Positions 1 through 10,801 are shown, numbered from the stretch's first letter. The stretch is DNA of 64,000 bases from Magicicada septendecula (GCA_034769895.1 CM068368.1:339163076-339227075), one strand, 5' to 3'. Numbers and translations: made by a program. The notes: a model not told the origin generated them from the letters alone.

Positions 1-3000
1 TTCTTTGAGCGATTAAATTAATAGTCAGAGAAGGGTAACGAGAAAGTATAACATTAACAATTAAAGTAAATTTAATAATTATTATTTAACAGTATTCAAA
101 TAATTCTGATATATAATGTTTAATAAATTGTTTTGTCAGACCATATGTAGCTTCTATGACGTCACTCGAGGTGGAATGCAGTTTCGTAAATTTCAAAGAT
201 GGCCGCTACTAGATCTGGCGAGGTTACGGAAAAAGTCGTCGTGTTAAAAACTCAGCAAAATTGTCTTCATGAATGTTTGAAATGTCCCCGCACTGGTGTA
301 ATCTGTCTATTAGGTAGTTTGGTGTGTTCTGAAGAAGTGTTCCGTGTATATTGGTGTTAATTAAGTTATTTGGTATGTGTTCACTTCTGTTGATTAGGTT
401 GTCTGTAAAAGTGGTTATGCGTTGTAGCGTGAATTATGTAAAATATATTGTTTTACTGTTTTATATCACTCGTATCATGAAGTTAGGTGTTATTTTTCAC
501 TATTGTCGTTAAAGTTTTGGTAAATTTAGCTAAGAAAGTGTTCAATTCATCTAACTCTCGATGCACTGACATTAATGGCAAACTGTCGTACCATATTCTA
601 CTCGGTTTTAAGGAACGTTTTTTCACACAACTATTCAGCTTGATATTCAACAAAAGACTATTTTAACTTGGTCAAAATCTGGCCCAGTTAATCTTTGAAA
701 AAGTATTGTTAACATATTTCGATTACCTATACACATGATACAATATTACATTATATATGGAATTTATTTATTTTATTCATCACTTTCATGAATTATGAAC
801 CTTATCATTGGTTTAATCATCTCATTCCTTTTAAATTGATATATTATAGTCCATATCTGTGGACATTTCGTGGAAATTAACAAATTTCTTTCCCTTTTGG
901 AAATATAGGCTCAAAATCTGATTTCCGTCTTTATACAAATTTTTCTCCCATTTTAATTGTTATTAATTCTATTATAATAAATTTTAATTAGTCATATTTC
1001 TCTTCCTTTCCTTAAATACATATAAATTAAACTTTTGAACTGGTTTTTTGTGTTAATCTCTGAATTTGACATTCCTCTTTAAAATTAATTAATTTATATA
1101 TTTTGAAAATTTACAATATTTTAAGGTATATTTCCTTATTATCATTTTAACTCATAGGATCATTCCCAGTAGTGGTTAACTGATTTACCTTATCTAAATC
1201 TTGCTAGTTTACAGGATTTATAAGTGAATTATACTGGTTTATATGGTTTCTGTGAATTCACCAAATGGCCTAGAGTTTAGAATTTTACATTTCTGTTTTT
1301 CTCAAATAAATTTAATCCCACCACTCCTCTGACTTCACATAGTTATTATTACATGAAAATAAAATGGTTTATAACTTATTGTGAGGTGTAGTATTTAATT
1401 AACACTACTGTTATAAAAAAATAATTATGAACATTATTTAGCAATCTGCACAATTGAACATATTGCTGACATGGTTTGAACATATACTTTTAACTCTTTT
1501 TGAATTAACACAGCATACCTACTGAAACATTATTAATGGTATGTATGCTGTTATTTAGCAAACATAATTCATTTTAAACACATAATATAAATCTTATTTT
1601 CTAATAACTCTTACAAATACATTGATTTTATGGCTGTGAACAAACAGTCTATTTAAACATTTTAAACCTATGAATACTAAATTAATGCCAGTCCTTTCTG
1701 GTCTAAACCATTATTATTTATGATCCCCTTCATTAGTAAACATGACCACCCATACTCTAGTTATTAGCATTTTTTACAAATGTCTTGTAAACAAAGAGTT
1801 ACATTAAAATAATAAAATACTGGAAATCTTCCATTCTATTATTTTATTATGCTGTTTATTATTGGATATTAAAGTTGTTATATAGCATATTGATAAGTCA
1901 TAGTATCACTAACTTTAAGTTTATTGCATTTCCAAAAAACACTTACACAAATTCACTTTCACTGGTGGTTCTGATATTTTGAGTCTCACTATCTCAGACC
2001 AGACCTTTAGTAGTCATGGACTGTTAAGACTTGTTTATTTTCTTATCACACAATAGCTTTAGTCGGTTCGCTTCTTATAATACTATACAACACTTTAGTT
2101 TTCTAAATAATTTTTTTTTATAGGATTTTGGTATGTTATACTTTCTTTTTAATCGTTTTTATGGGTTTGGTGTTGATAGTAGTTAATAATAATAATAGGT
2201 TTTACAACGGTGTTTCTTTCATACTATTTCCTCCTCTCCTTCTTATCTTCTTTCTTGTCCTTCTTCTTATCTTCTTTCTTGTCTTCATTCTTGTCCTTCT
2301 TCTAGTCTTCATTCTTCTGGTCTTCTTGTCTTCCTTCTTCATTCTTGGGTAAACCAAGGTACTTTGTGTTATCTCGACTGATGTTTAGTTTGGAGCATTT
2401 AATTTATTTACTGACACGGACCTTGCTCTTCTCTAAAGGTTTCAGGGTATTGTTTTCTTCCTGATCACAAACTTAATTCTTCCTTCTTCTTGTCTTTGGG
2501 GTATTTTGGTGTGCACCACTCTTAAACTGATTCTCTTTCTTCTTGATATGGTGTGATTTAATTTGTTTACTGCTCCTAGCTTCCTGGGTAGATTACTGAT
2601 CTTATAATATGAGTTGCTTTCAATACTTTCTTTGATATTTAAACAGTGGTTTTTATATAATGTAATGAGGATTTTTATTTTATCGTGGTCCATTCCTTTG
2701 ATTTCATTAAATCTCATTCAATATTATTTTAACAGATGTGGTGTAATTAATTTTTATGATTTTATATGACTTAATAAGTAGTGGATTTTCTGTCACGCTA
2801 CACTATATATAAAATTTAATCTCTTTATTATTGTTTTTTCTGCGCCTCCCAATTTTGTCTTCTTCGCACTTCCATGATTCTTATCATATTTTTTTATTGA
2901 AAATTTTATTTTTTTTAATAAAATTTTCATCTATTATTTTATTTTTGTAAAGACCGGCATACAGGGTCTTATTACAATAGTCACAATGTAAGAGAAATTG

Positions 3001-3100
3001 TACGGTAGCGCGATGATTTCGTTTTCTAGGTTGGCTAATCTGCTTTAGACTTCGCCTCAATATTTGCGTGTTTGTACTTTGCACAGTGCGTAGCTAGCTT
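1..3100. other. AT-rich non-coding region
   Basis: No supportable gene. The stretch is strongly AT-rich with scattered short ORFs of no recognisable family. A polypyrimidine tract lies at about 2227-2347; on the minus strand it would read as a Lys/Asp/Glu-rich low-complexity peptide with an internal stop, so I do not call it a gene. A perfect 12-bp inverted repeat around a T run lies near 2899-2929. Old retroelement debris is possible but not shown. Confidence 0.6.
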
Positions 3101-3439
3101 CCTCGGCGCTCGGTTCGCCGAATCTTTCGCTGTCAATTAGTGTCGACATTAAATGTAGGCTTTAGGCCCTTATATTCTCGCTTATGGCCGACTAGGCCCG
3201 CTTCATGATTATCTAAATTCATAATACTTCGCAGCATGCAGTATTAGCCAACCTCATTTCAAATTAATACAGCTGTAATGTAACTAATTCAGATATTAAA
3301 ATTATTCGTATACAGTCCACTTCTTGTCATTTTCTTCCTGCAGAATCAATGCATTTATTACATATCATTTCAACTACTATGGAAGACCAGCCGACAGAAT
3401 ATTTAACTCAAGAAGCATACATTTAGCCCACTTGGGCCC

Positions 3440-3864
3440 AATTTATTGACTCTTCTTGTCCACGCTTGCTGGATCATTATTTTCATTCAACAGTTTCGGT
3501 CCACATGGACCGGATATCAACCATTTTTTGGTCCACCGTGCCTGGATTCTAATCAACATTTTTTAGTCCTCACGGTGCGCATCATCCATTTTTTGGTCCT
3601 CCGGGCTGGATTTCCATTTAATATTTTTTACATCTGTTTCTGGCCATCACGGGCGGATTAGCACGTCAGCTAATGCGACCGTGGCGTGATTTGCGTCGCC
3701 ATTTTGCTCGTCATCTTCGGACAACGTAGTACCAAGTTCCTGCCGGCTGCAGTGCTTACTCAAAGTGGTCATCTCTGCCAGCTGTTCACCATCTTCACCA
3801 AGGAGCCGACGCTGCGGGACGTCGCCAACGAGGTACCACCAACAACAGTAAAAAGGTGCGTAAA
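3440..3864 (+). other. Probable BEL/Pao 5' leader with degenerate tandem repeats
   Basis: This segment precedes the BEL gag start and is read as its untranslated leader by position only. It contains about four degenerate repeats of roughly 55 bp, each with a run like atttttt(g/a)gtcc followed by a GC-rich block (near 3518, 3560, 3590 and 3627). I could not find LTR ends or a primer-binding site, so the left boundary of the BEL element is unknown. Confidence 0.35.
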
Positions 3865-4330
3865 ATGTCTGAAGAAGGCCTCAAGGTGCTGACCAGAAAG
3901 AGAGGCGGATTAAAGTCCGCGATAGTGCGGATACAATCCGCGGTAAATTCATTTGACATAAATCAAAGTACAAAACATTTTCTAACTGTAAGACTGGAAA
4001 GTCTCAAAAGCTTGGCCTCGAAGTACGACGAGGTACAGTCTGAGATAGAGCTTATCAGTAAAGACACGAGCGTTGCTCAGGCAGACCGAGTTGAGGTTGA
4101 AGAAATGATATACTCAACTGAGGCAAACATTTTACAACTTCTTGACACTTTTAATACTCAGACTGTGCCTCCCGTATTATCGACGCCTATGCATTTAAAG
4201 CCGATAAGTTTGCCCTGCTTCTCAGGCAACATACCTGAGTGGCAACATTTTTATTCAATTTTCAATGATCTAGTGCATTCAAGATCCGATTTAACACCAG
4301 TGCAAAAACTGCATTATTTGCATTCCTCTG
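3865..4330 (+). pseudogene. BEL/Pao retrotransposon gag, 5' part (DUF1759-type), cut by the Polinton
   Basis: N-terminal part of a BEL/Pao Gag. The frame opens at 3856 with a GTG; the first ATG is 3865. The product begins with a basic coiled region, then a long helical segment, and ends in a stretch typical of DUF1759 Gag (the LPCFSGN-PEWQHFYSIF region followed by the LTPVQKLHYL region). The frame runs into the left end of the Polinton at 4331 and stops at once. It resumes in the same frame on the far side at 29071, once one copy of the 6-bp duplication is discounted. The gag was therefore open when the Polinton inserted. The family assignment is from recognised motifs. Confidence 0.85.
4325..4330. 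repeat. Left 6-bp target site duplication of the Polinton
   Basis: cctctg directly before the left terminus. The same six bases follow the right terminus at 29071-29076. Confidence 0.95.
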
Positions 4331-5123
4331 AGTAGGGGTATTATGAGAGTTCTAACGCGGAAGTGACGTCATCCCCCCGCCCCGCCCCCGCCCCCGCCCA
4401 TTTTGGCGGGAAATTTGAAAATGGTGGTGGTGGGGGTGGTGTTGGGTGTTGACTTCCGGTGTGGGTGTAGAGGTGGGGGGTAGTGGTGGGGGTAATGGTG
4501 TGTTGTGGTTGGTCGTCGGCTGTGTGGTGGTGGTTGTTGTCGTCGTTGATTGGGCGGGTCGTCGTCCATGTTGGAAAATTGCGACGTTGTCGGTTGTTGC
4601 TGGAAAATTGCGGCGTTGTCGAGTTGTGCGGTGTGTTGTGGTTAATCGTCGGCGGCGGCCATGTTGGAAAATCATCGATGTGTGCTGGTTAAGCGTCGTC
4701 ATGGCTCCGCCATAGATTGGTCGCGGCCTCGGCGGCCATGTTGGAAAAATCGTCGTCAGCATGTGCTGGTTAAGCGTCGTCATGGCTTGGCCACGGCTTG
4801 GCCGCGGCTCGGCCGTAGATTGGTCGACGTGTGTCGTGTTTAGATTTGAGTTGTCGGGTAAAGCGTCGTCATGGCTCGGGCGTAGATTGGTCGACGTGTG
4901 CCGTCGGCGGCCATGTTGGAAAATCGTCGATGTGTGCTGGTTAAGCGTCGTCATGGCTTGGCCGCGGCTCGGCGGTCGGCGGCCATGTTGGAAAAGCGTC
5001 GACTTTAAAAATCTGTGTCGTTCATCTCCCTTGAGGTTAAAAAAGTAAATATATATGTGTACTGCGTCCCTCGACGCATAATTGAAAACCAAATTCACTT
5101 GTAAAATTTGTATATCGTGCATC
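4331..5123 (+). repeat. Left terminal inverted repeat of the Polinton (793 bp)
   Basis: Reverse complement of 28351-29070. The inner half is built from GC-rich tandem units carrying ggcggccatgttggaaaa (near 4655, 4731, 4908 and 4979) and gctggttaagcgtcgtcatgg. The left copy is about 73 bp longer because it has one extra unit near 4900-4990. Long ORFs across it in both directions (Pro/Thr/His-rich or Val/Trp-rich) are artefacts of the GC-rich repeats. Homology between the two ends stops just after 5123. Confidence 0.95.
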
Positions 5124-7850
5124 TATGTATGGAAAAAATACATACATCATGCACGTAAGATAGGAAGTACCATATTCTGATTGATATGTAATTTTTTTTT
5201 TTATCGCATGGACATAGAAATAAGTGTAGACTCTTCCTGCATCGGTTGTAAGAAATTCTCACCCACGCGTGTATGCACTGCATAAGTGAAAACCACTGCA
5301 CTTGTAAAAAATTGTCTAACGCACATCATGCTTGTAAGATAAATACCATTTTATTATTCTGATGGTATGCAATATCTCACGAGTAGCTGTAGTAAAAAAA
5401 GTGTAGTGTATTCTCCGTCTCAGAAATGAAATTCTCTTTGATACGATCTGTCGTGTATAAATGAAAATCACTTCACTTGTAAAATTGTGTAACACGCATT
5501 ACCATTTATATTATTGTGTTGGTTATGTAATTTTGTGGGGGGCGCTCATAATAAAAAAAAGTATTGTCTTCTGCTTTGGTCCATCATGAATTTGATCCGT
5601 CGTGTATAAATGAAAATCACTTCACTTGTAAAATTATGTAACACGCATTCTGCATGGAAAACATAATTACCATTTGTGTTGGTTATGTATTTTGTGGGGG
5701 GCGCTCATATTAAAAAAAGTATCGTCTTCTGCTTTGGTCCATTATGAAAAATCACTGCACTTGTAAAAATTGTCTAACGCACATTATGCATGTAAGATAA
5801 ATACTATTTTTATTATTCTGATGGTCTGTAATATCTCACGAGAAGCTGTAGTAAAAAAAGTGTAGTGTATTCCGCATATCACAAATGAAACTCTCTTTGA
5901 TTTGATCCTTCGTGTATAAATGAAAATCACTTCACTTGTAAAATTGTGTAACACGCAATATGCATGGAAAACATAATTACTATTTATATTATTGTGTGGA
6001 GCGCTCATAGTAAAAAGAGTATTGTCTTCTGCTTTGGTCCATCATGAAAAACCACTTCACTTGTAAAAATTGTGTAACACGCATTATGCATGGTAGAAAG
6101 GAACATTGGGTCAAATTCGACAGCGGTCGTCCTTGATTTCGGGCGTGGTTAACTATAGCATCTTTGTCGCCTTTGTCTCCTTGCTTTGCATCTTTGTCGC
6201 CTTTGTCTCGCTGTTTTTTGTCATCAGGTGTGGATTACCTGATACCTTCACTTTCGTATGCATCCATGTGTGGGCTTTTCTGTATAAAAGCCGCACGATT
6301 TGCTCAGTTAGAATACAAATCATCGCAGGAATCTGACAGGACATCATTAGAAGATCACGTACGAGGTGAGTTTATTTTAAATTATTTTTCTGTAGTCTAT
6401 TATCAGCAAGTAATTATTTTAAATAAAATTGATTTTTTTTTAATTGCTTGAATAACACGCAACGCTCGTTCTAATAGTTTCTTTATCATGAAGTAATTAT
6501 TTTAAATTAAAATTGAATTTTTCTTTATAGTGTACAAAACATCGCAGGAATCTTCCAGCACATAAGAGTGAGTTGTTTTAAATTATTTTTTATGTAGTCT
6601 ATTATCAGCAAGCAAATATTTTTCTTTAATTGAATAATACATGAACGGTCGGCGCACAACTCTCGTACATGGACGGTAGGCGCACAACGCTCGTACATGA
6701 ACGGTCGACGCATAACGCTCGTTCTAGCAGTTTGTTTTAATATTTATTGTTTATTTTCTGTAGTATATTATGAGACAAGTGAAGCAATTTTTTTTATTAA
6801 TTGATTGAATGTAATAACGCATGACTTTCTAGCTTGTACATTGACTGATGAATAGTTGTATTGTTATTTAGAATAGTGTCAATGTTCGAAGGACTTTTGA
6901 AATCTTTCGTAACAGTATCATGAAGTAATTATTTTAAATTATTAATTGAATAACACCTGAACGGTCGACGCACAACGCTCGCTCTAGCAGTTTGTTTTAA
7001 TATTTATTGTTTATTTTCTGTAGTATATTATGAGACAAGTGAATCAATTTTTTTATTAATTGATTGTATGTAATGACGCATGATTTTTCTAGCTTGTACT
7101 TTTATTTAGAATAGTGTCAATGTTCGAAGGACTTTTGAAATCTTTCGTAACAGTATCATGTAGTAATTATTTTAAATTAAAATTGTATTTTTCTTTAATT
7201 GAATAACATCTGAACGGTCGGCGCACAACGCTCGTTCTAGCAGTTTGTTTTAATATTTATTGTTTAGTTTCTATAGTATATTATGAGAGAAGTGAAGAAA
7301 TTTTTATTAACTGATTGTATGTAATAACACATGACGTTCTAGCTTGTACATTGACTGGTGAATAGTTGTACTGTTATTTAGAATAATGTCAATGTTCGAA
7401 GGGCTTTTGAAATTAAATAGAGTGAAATGTTACAGCATTAACGTTTAATTGAAACAAATAAAATACATGTACGCAAAATATATTACAAGTTAAAATACAT
7501 AATAATTTGTAAACAGATGCACAATGACAACTGTGTATAATTAAAAACAAATTAAATATATGTAAACACACTATATTATGATTTAAATACAATTGCATGT
7601 AATTACAAATTAAAATACATATGTAAACGTACACACATACAATGACAATTGTGTACATTTAAAACAATTGAAATATATGTAAGCTAAAAGTTAATACATA
7701 ATATGTATACACACGCACAAGCGCACACAATGAATTGTAATGACGATTGCTTATAATTAAAACAAATGAAATACGCCTAAGCGTTACATGGAAAATAATC
7801 CATACACATACACATACATTATGAAATACAATAATATATTTGTTATTAAA
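5124..7850. repeat. Left-arm tandem satellite arrays of the Polinton
   Basis: No gene. Three kinds of array follow each other. At 5280-6100 several units carry aaaatcacttcacttgtaaaa followed by gtgtaacacgca. At 6640-7400 three or more units of roughly 270 bp carry gaacggtcggcgcacaacgc, then ctagcagtttgttttaatat and attatgagacaagtgaa. At 7410-7840 shorter AT-rich units contain acaatgacaattgtgta and attaaaacaaatgaaatac. The inner satellite shares cacttgtaaaat with the end of the terminal repeat, so it may have grown from it. Non-coding arm arrays of this size are not typical of compact Polintons. Confidence 0.8.
6283..6308 (+). promoter_or_regulatory. Putative TATA box and initiator in the left arm
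   Basis: tataaaag at 6283-6290 and a TCAGT initiator-like motif at 6304-6308. The spacing of 23 bp is shorter than the usual 30 or so. About 60 bp downstream is a good splice donor (gag|gtgagt, near 6366), and a second exon-like block with its own acceptor (tttatag, about 6528) and donor follows. No ORF is linked to it. It may be an inactive or non-coding transcription unit. Confidence 0.35.
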
Positions 7851-8012
7851 CGTGATATTTCAATCTAATGTCCCCGGATAGTGGCAATTACAGCATTGCT
7901 CATATTTTACCTCCATTACTAGTGTATATTTTTGTTTCTATTTTTTTTTCTATTTCCATTACCTCCAATAATTTTTTTGTATTCTATAGCGCTAATGGCC
8001 ACGAACTTAGCA
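7850..8012 (-). pseudogene. Degraded duplicate of the 101-aa gene at 8338-8643
   Basis: The segment matches the 5' part of the neighbouring gene (about 8465-8635) base for base over several blocks, for example tatttcaatct, ggatagtggcaatta and aatagcgctaatggcc, but carries stops and frameshifts and lacks the rest of the coding region. The flanks are duplicated too (7725-7835 resembles 8221-8320). An ancestral copy was therefore duplicated in tandem with its surroundings and one copy decayed. Confidence 0.8.
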
Positions 8013-8172
8013 ATAATATTTCAATTTAAAATACAATATGTAAACGCGCTCACAATTGCGTAAAATTAAAACAAATGAAATACATGATATGTAAACGTAC
8101 ATACAATGACAATTGTGCAAATTTAAAACAGTTGAAATAAATGTAAGCACGTTATATTTTGAAGTTAAAATG

Positions 8173-8181
8173 GTGCGCGCT

Positions 8182-8221
<40 letters not shown>
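8173..8221. repeat. (GC)n/(CA)n microsatellite
   Basis: A gcgc block passes into an uninterrupted CA run just 3' of the 101-aa gene. Confidence 0.95.
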
Positions 8222-8223
<2 letters not shown>

Positions 8224-8337
8224 GAATTGTAATGACAATTGTTTATAATTAAAACATGAAATACGTCTAAGCGTTATAAATTAAACAGTAAATAATACAT
8301 TATGAAATACAAATATAAATGTTCAGTCCATTGGGTC

Positions 8338-8643
8338 TTAGTCTAAAATGTCCACCACGTAAGCCCTGTCTTTTTCTCCACGGTATATGAGATGTAGTGA
8401 ATATGGCGTTAAATTTTTTAATTCGTCGTCATCGAAGACGCCCGCGTATCTTTTCGGCAGATAAACGCGATATTTCAATCTACTCTCCCTGTAATCCTGG
8501 ATAGTGGCAATTACGGCATTCCCGTATTTTCCTTCTGTGTTTTGCAGTTCTTCTATTGGGTATTTTACTCCCATTACTAGATCTTTAATTTTTTTATATT
8601 CAATAGCGCTGATGGCCGCGAACTTAGCAACGAATGAAGTCAT
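8338..8643 (-). CDS. Polinton protein of unknown function (101 aa)
   Basis: Leftmost Polinton gene, leftward, with an ATG at 8643. No signal peptide or membrane segment. It resembles the next gene (9623-9889): both share a KYPI or LYPIE segment, then a short block ending in V(I/V)A(T/V)I, then (K/R)Y(R/K)V.(L/V)PK(R/K). They are small paralogues. Short proteins with a VFLPKR-like motif are, from memory, common in arthropod Polintons; their function is unknown to me. The compact beta-rich pattern would suit a nucleic-acid-binding fold, but that is inference. A TATA/initiator pair lies just upstream at 8694-8724. A decayed duplicate lies at 7850-8012. Confidence 0.75.
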   Translation of the reverse strand: MTSFVAKFAAISAIEYKKIKDLVMGVKYPIEELQNTEGKYGNAVIATIQDYRESRLKYRVYLPKRYAGVFDDDELKNLTPYSLHLIYRGEKDRAYVVDILD

Positions 8644-8691
8644 TTTTTTTCCAAATGAAGAACCTGTTTTCCGCTCACACGTCTGTCAAGG

Positions 8692-8724
8692 TCTGAATTA
8701 ATAACGCTTGTTCGTACCGGTATA
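8692..8724 (-). promoter_or_regulatory. Promoter of the 101-aa gene (TATA + initiator)
   Basis: On the minus strand, cttata with TATA at 8724-8721, and ttcaga with its A at 8694, 30 bp downstream. This is the normal metazoan spacing. The ATG at 8643 lies about 50 bp after the predicted start. Confidence 0.55.
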
Positions 8725-9104
8725 AGAATGGTGACTGTTGAGTAGGGGGGGAACCGGCCAGCGCAGGGGAGGGGGGGGACCACTCGTTGCGGTTATTATT
8801 AACCCTGCGAAACAGGATGCAGCTGCTTTCCCACGCCATGTTCAGCGAGTTGGTGGGGGGAGCCGACCTGGTTATTTTTTTTTATACGTCTAGACAGGGT
8901 GATGTCATCGACTCCACTCGAGCGTGCGGGAACAAGTCGACGACGTTAATAATTATTTTTTTTATGCGTGTTCGAACATGTCGGTGGCACTAATTTTTTT
9001 TATATGTCTAGACAGGGTGTTGTAATCTAATTCCACAGAGGGGGAGGAGGGGGGTAGGCGACGGTTGATATTATTACGTAAGCGCTAAACAACAATGTAT
9101 CCAA
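8725..9104. other. Intergenic spacer with a direct repeat
   Basis: No gene. Two direct copies of gtctagacagggtg occur about 115 bp apart (near 8888 and 9006), each after a T-rich run ending tat(a)cg or tatatg. A G-rich block with ggggggtaggcgac (near 9050) recurs in the right arm at about 25545, so the two arms share a motif outside the terminal repeats. Confidence 0.5.
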
Positions 9105-9626
9105 TTAGTAATTTACCAGAAACATATTGATTATTCTAAAATCTGATACAACCCACTCGCGTAAAGCGTGTACTCTATGATTTGTGCATATTTCCGGAAA
9201 TAAGTGGTGCGTGAGACAGGCTGTTCCATGTATTGAATGTAATTGTTCGAGTTTGGGACAACCGAAATCTTCTAAATTTATAATATTGTAATGTACAATA
9301 CGCTTCTCCAGAAATCTTTTTTTTTGCAATCCTTTTACGAAAACATAGTTAAAAGGAAACGTATATTTTACTAATATCGGCACAAGATGATCGTACGATG
9401 TGTCCCCGTCCGTCCACTCTAGACCATGATAATAGTCCGTTAACCATCGGTTTGTCCTCATGTGTTTGTGATTCGAAACGATTGTGCCCTCTGGAGGTAC
9501 AAATATCCAATGCCTGCTGGCAAATGCGGTGACGTCCATAATGGCTAGTTCCTTTACGAGTTCGTTACCATCGTTGTCGATGAAACAGTGAAAGTCAAGT
9601 ATGACTGCTAGCTTGTCGTTGCTCAT
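9105..9626 (-). CDS. Polinton protein, possible RNase H-fold/exonuclease-like
   Basis: 173 aa, read from the ATG at 9626. That ATG overlaps the stop of the upstream gene as ATGA, which suggests coupled expression; the frame is open further upstream but only inside the neighbour. It opens with a hydrophobic strand and an acidic pair (AVILDFHCF, then VKELAI), followed by a NRWL segment, a HGLEW segment and, near the C-terminus, NLEDFGCP. The order LDF...KELAI...HGL...VKG...NLE.(F/G)CP is one I know from uncharacterised insect transposon- and virus-associated proteins. It is compatible with a DEDD exonuclease core whose first acidic residue is in LDF. Catalysis is not shown and the call rests on pattern memory only. 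Confidence 0.55.
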   Translation of the reverse strand: MSNDKLAVILDFHCFIDNDGNELVKELAIMDVTAFASRHWIFVPPEGTIVSNHKHMRTNRWLTDYYHGLEWTDGDTSYDHLVPILVKYTFPFNYVFVKGLQKKRFLEKRIVHYNIINLEDFGCPKLEQLHSIHGTACLTHHLFPEICTNHRVHALREWVVSDFRIINMFLVNY

Positions 9627-9889
9627 CCTTTTTTCGTTACAAACAACGTGTTCGGTGACACTAGGAACGCTGCTGATCCGTCCGTCTTGCGGAACAGACA
9701 AGTTGTATGTCTTGAGACGTTCGTAAAGAATTTTTTTGGTACGTTTACTTTGTACCTTACCTGCTCGTCACGTATTACTGCAACAAATTTCTGTGTCAAA
9801 ACGTCGTATACAAAAATTTCTATAGGGTACAGTACTGCGTGCTTTAAGTCGCTGCAACGCCTGTACTCGTACGGAGTTAACAGCTCCAT
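9623..9889 (-). CDS. Polinton protein of unknown function (88 aa), paralogue of 8338-8643
   Basis: An 88-aa protein with an ATG at 9889. It begins LLTPYEYRRCSDLKHA and keeps the LYPIE...VAVI...RYKVNVPKKF pattern shared with the gene at 8338-8643, so the two look like an old duplication. There is no signal peptide and no metal-binding motif. Its stop overlaps the start of the next gene by four bases. A TATA box at 9949-9954 and a TCAGT initiator at 9924-9920 (minus strand) lie 30 bp apart and place the transcript start 33 bp before the ATG. Confidence 0.75.
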   Translation of the reverse strand: MELLTPYEYRRCSDLKHAVLYPIEIFVYDVLTQKFVAVIRDEQVRYKVNVPKKFFTNVSRHTTCLFRKTDGSAAFLVSPNTLFVTKKG

Positions 9890-9919
9890 GCGTCCGTCCT
9901 CAACGCGTACTGTTCAAAC

Positions 9920-9955
9920 ACTGAGGTATGCGAGATTAGTGGAGGGGGTATAAAC
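9920..9955 (-). promoter_or_regulatory. Promoter (TATA + TCAGT initiator) of the 9889/9626 gene pair
   Basis: Minus strand gtttata at 9955-9949 and TCAGT at 9924-9920. The distance from the first T of TATA to the initiator A is 30 bp. Because the two downstream genes overlap, this promoter may serve both. Confidence 0.65.
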
Positions 9956-10009
9956 ACTTCTGTCAAACGCTGTAGTCACTATGCGATGAAATTAAAGCGT
10001 GAAAACGAA

Positions 10010-10678
10010 CTAGATATACGCTCTCATGTAAGCGGTGTTTGCGGTTCTACATAAGGGACACGTATTTAGGGTGATGGTGCAATTCACACATGTGACAAAA
10101 TGTCGACAGGGAATAAGTACAACTTCAAGATTTTGCGCGTAACAAACTTTGCACAATGTATCACGATTCGAGCCCCCTTCTTCCTTTTTTATATTCTCTT
10201 TGAACGTGTCGGTGTGTTGTTCGTTCTCTGCTGCCGTTGCTACCACTGCTACCGGTTCGGTAACGATGCCCAGTGCCTTGATGATAAATTTTTTATCTTT
10301 CGCTAACATTACGTAAGAGCACACAGGGAAATGACGCGCGTGTTCTGTCCAAGCATTTTCTCCACGTTCCCATTTGTTTAAACCGCCTCCACAGCAAAAA
10401 CAAATCACTCTATCGTTGCATCCGCTGTAAAAGAAACCTGCTTCTGCTATTTCTTTAGGTGTTATCGTCAACGATATAGGCCATTCTTTAAAAATCTTTA
10501 AACGGTTTTCAAAGCTTCTGTAACGCGGGTACGGGGATATGATTTTTTGAATTAAGGCGACTTGCACTTCTTTATCGTCCGGTGATAAGGACTTGATCAT
10601 TGTTGTCGGTTCGCCGCACTGTCTGAAATAGCGGTTGTTGGGATTGTTATCGTCATCCTCGCGATCGTTTGAAAGCAT
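10010..10678 (-). CDS. Inhibitor of apoptosis protein (one BIR + C-terminal RING)
   Basis: 222 aa from the ATG at 10678; the longer frame to 10765 starts with TTG. A single BIR domain occupies about residues 50-120, with the CFCCGGGL segment, the W.RGENAW.EHARHFP.C block and the zinc ligands C-x2-C...H...C. The last 45 residues form a RING of the IAP type (CKVC...IPCRHFVTC..C...CPLCR). This is the layout of baculovirus and insect IAPs, which block caspases or pro-apoptotic IAP antagonists and act as E3 ubiquitin ligases. All visible zinc ligands are present. It lies between the unknown gene cluster and the capsid genes. A host origin is likely, but the donor cannot be told from here. Confidence 0.93.
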   Translation of the reverse strand: MLSNDREDDDNNPNNRYFRQCGEPTTMIKSLSPDDKEVQVALIQKIISPYPRYRSFENRLKIFKEWPISLTITPKEIAEAGFFYSGCNDRVICFCCGGGLNKWERGENAWTEHARHFPVCSYVMLAKDKKFIIKALGIVTEPVAVVATAAENEQHTDTFKENIKKEEGGSNRDTLCKVCYAQNLEVVLIPCRHFVTCVNCTITLNTCPLCRTANTAYMRAYI

Positions 10679-10801
10679 CTTGTGCGTCCTCTTGCGACTT
10701 GTGCCGACGAAACACTGAGTGAAGAATAGGGGGAGGGGATAATAATAAGACGTTTCCCCCTCCAAGGTTACGGGTATTAAGAAAATAAAAATACATGAAA
10801 A

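Noticed and set aside
2128-2352. 74-aa Leu/Phe/Val-rich ORF resembling a membrane protein
   Set aside because: Encoded by a polypyrimidine tract; low complexity only.
4655-4998. Repeated units in the terminal repeat as a CRISPR-like array
   Set aside because: Units are degenerate, spacers are themselves repeated, and no cas genes are present.
4352-5122. 256-aa Pro/Thr/His-rich ORF and several Val/Trp-rich ORFs in the left terminal repeat, with mirror copies at 28558-29049
   Set aside because: They arise from GC-rich tandem units of the inverted repeat, are open in several frames on both strands, and differ between the two ends.
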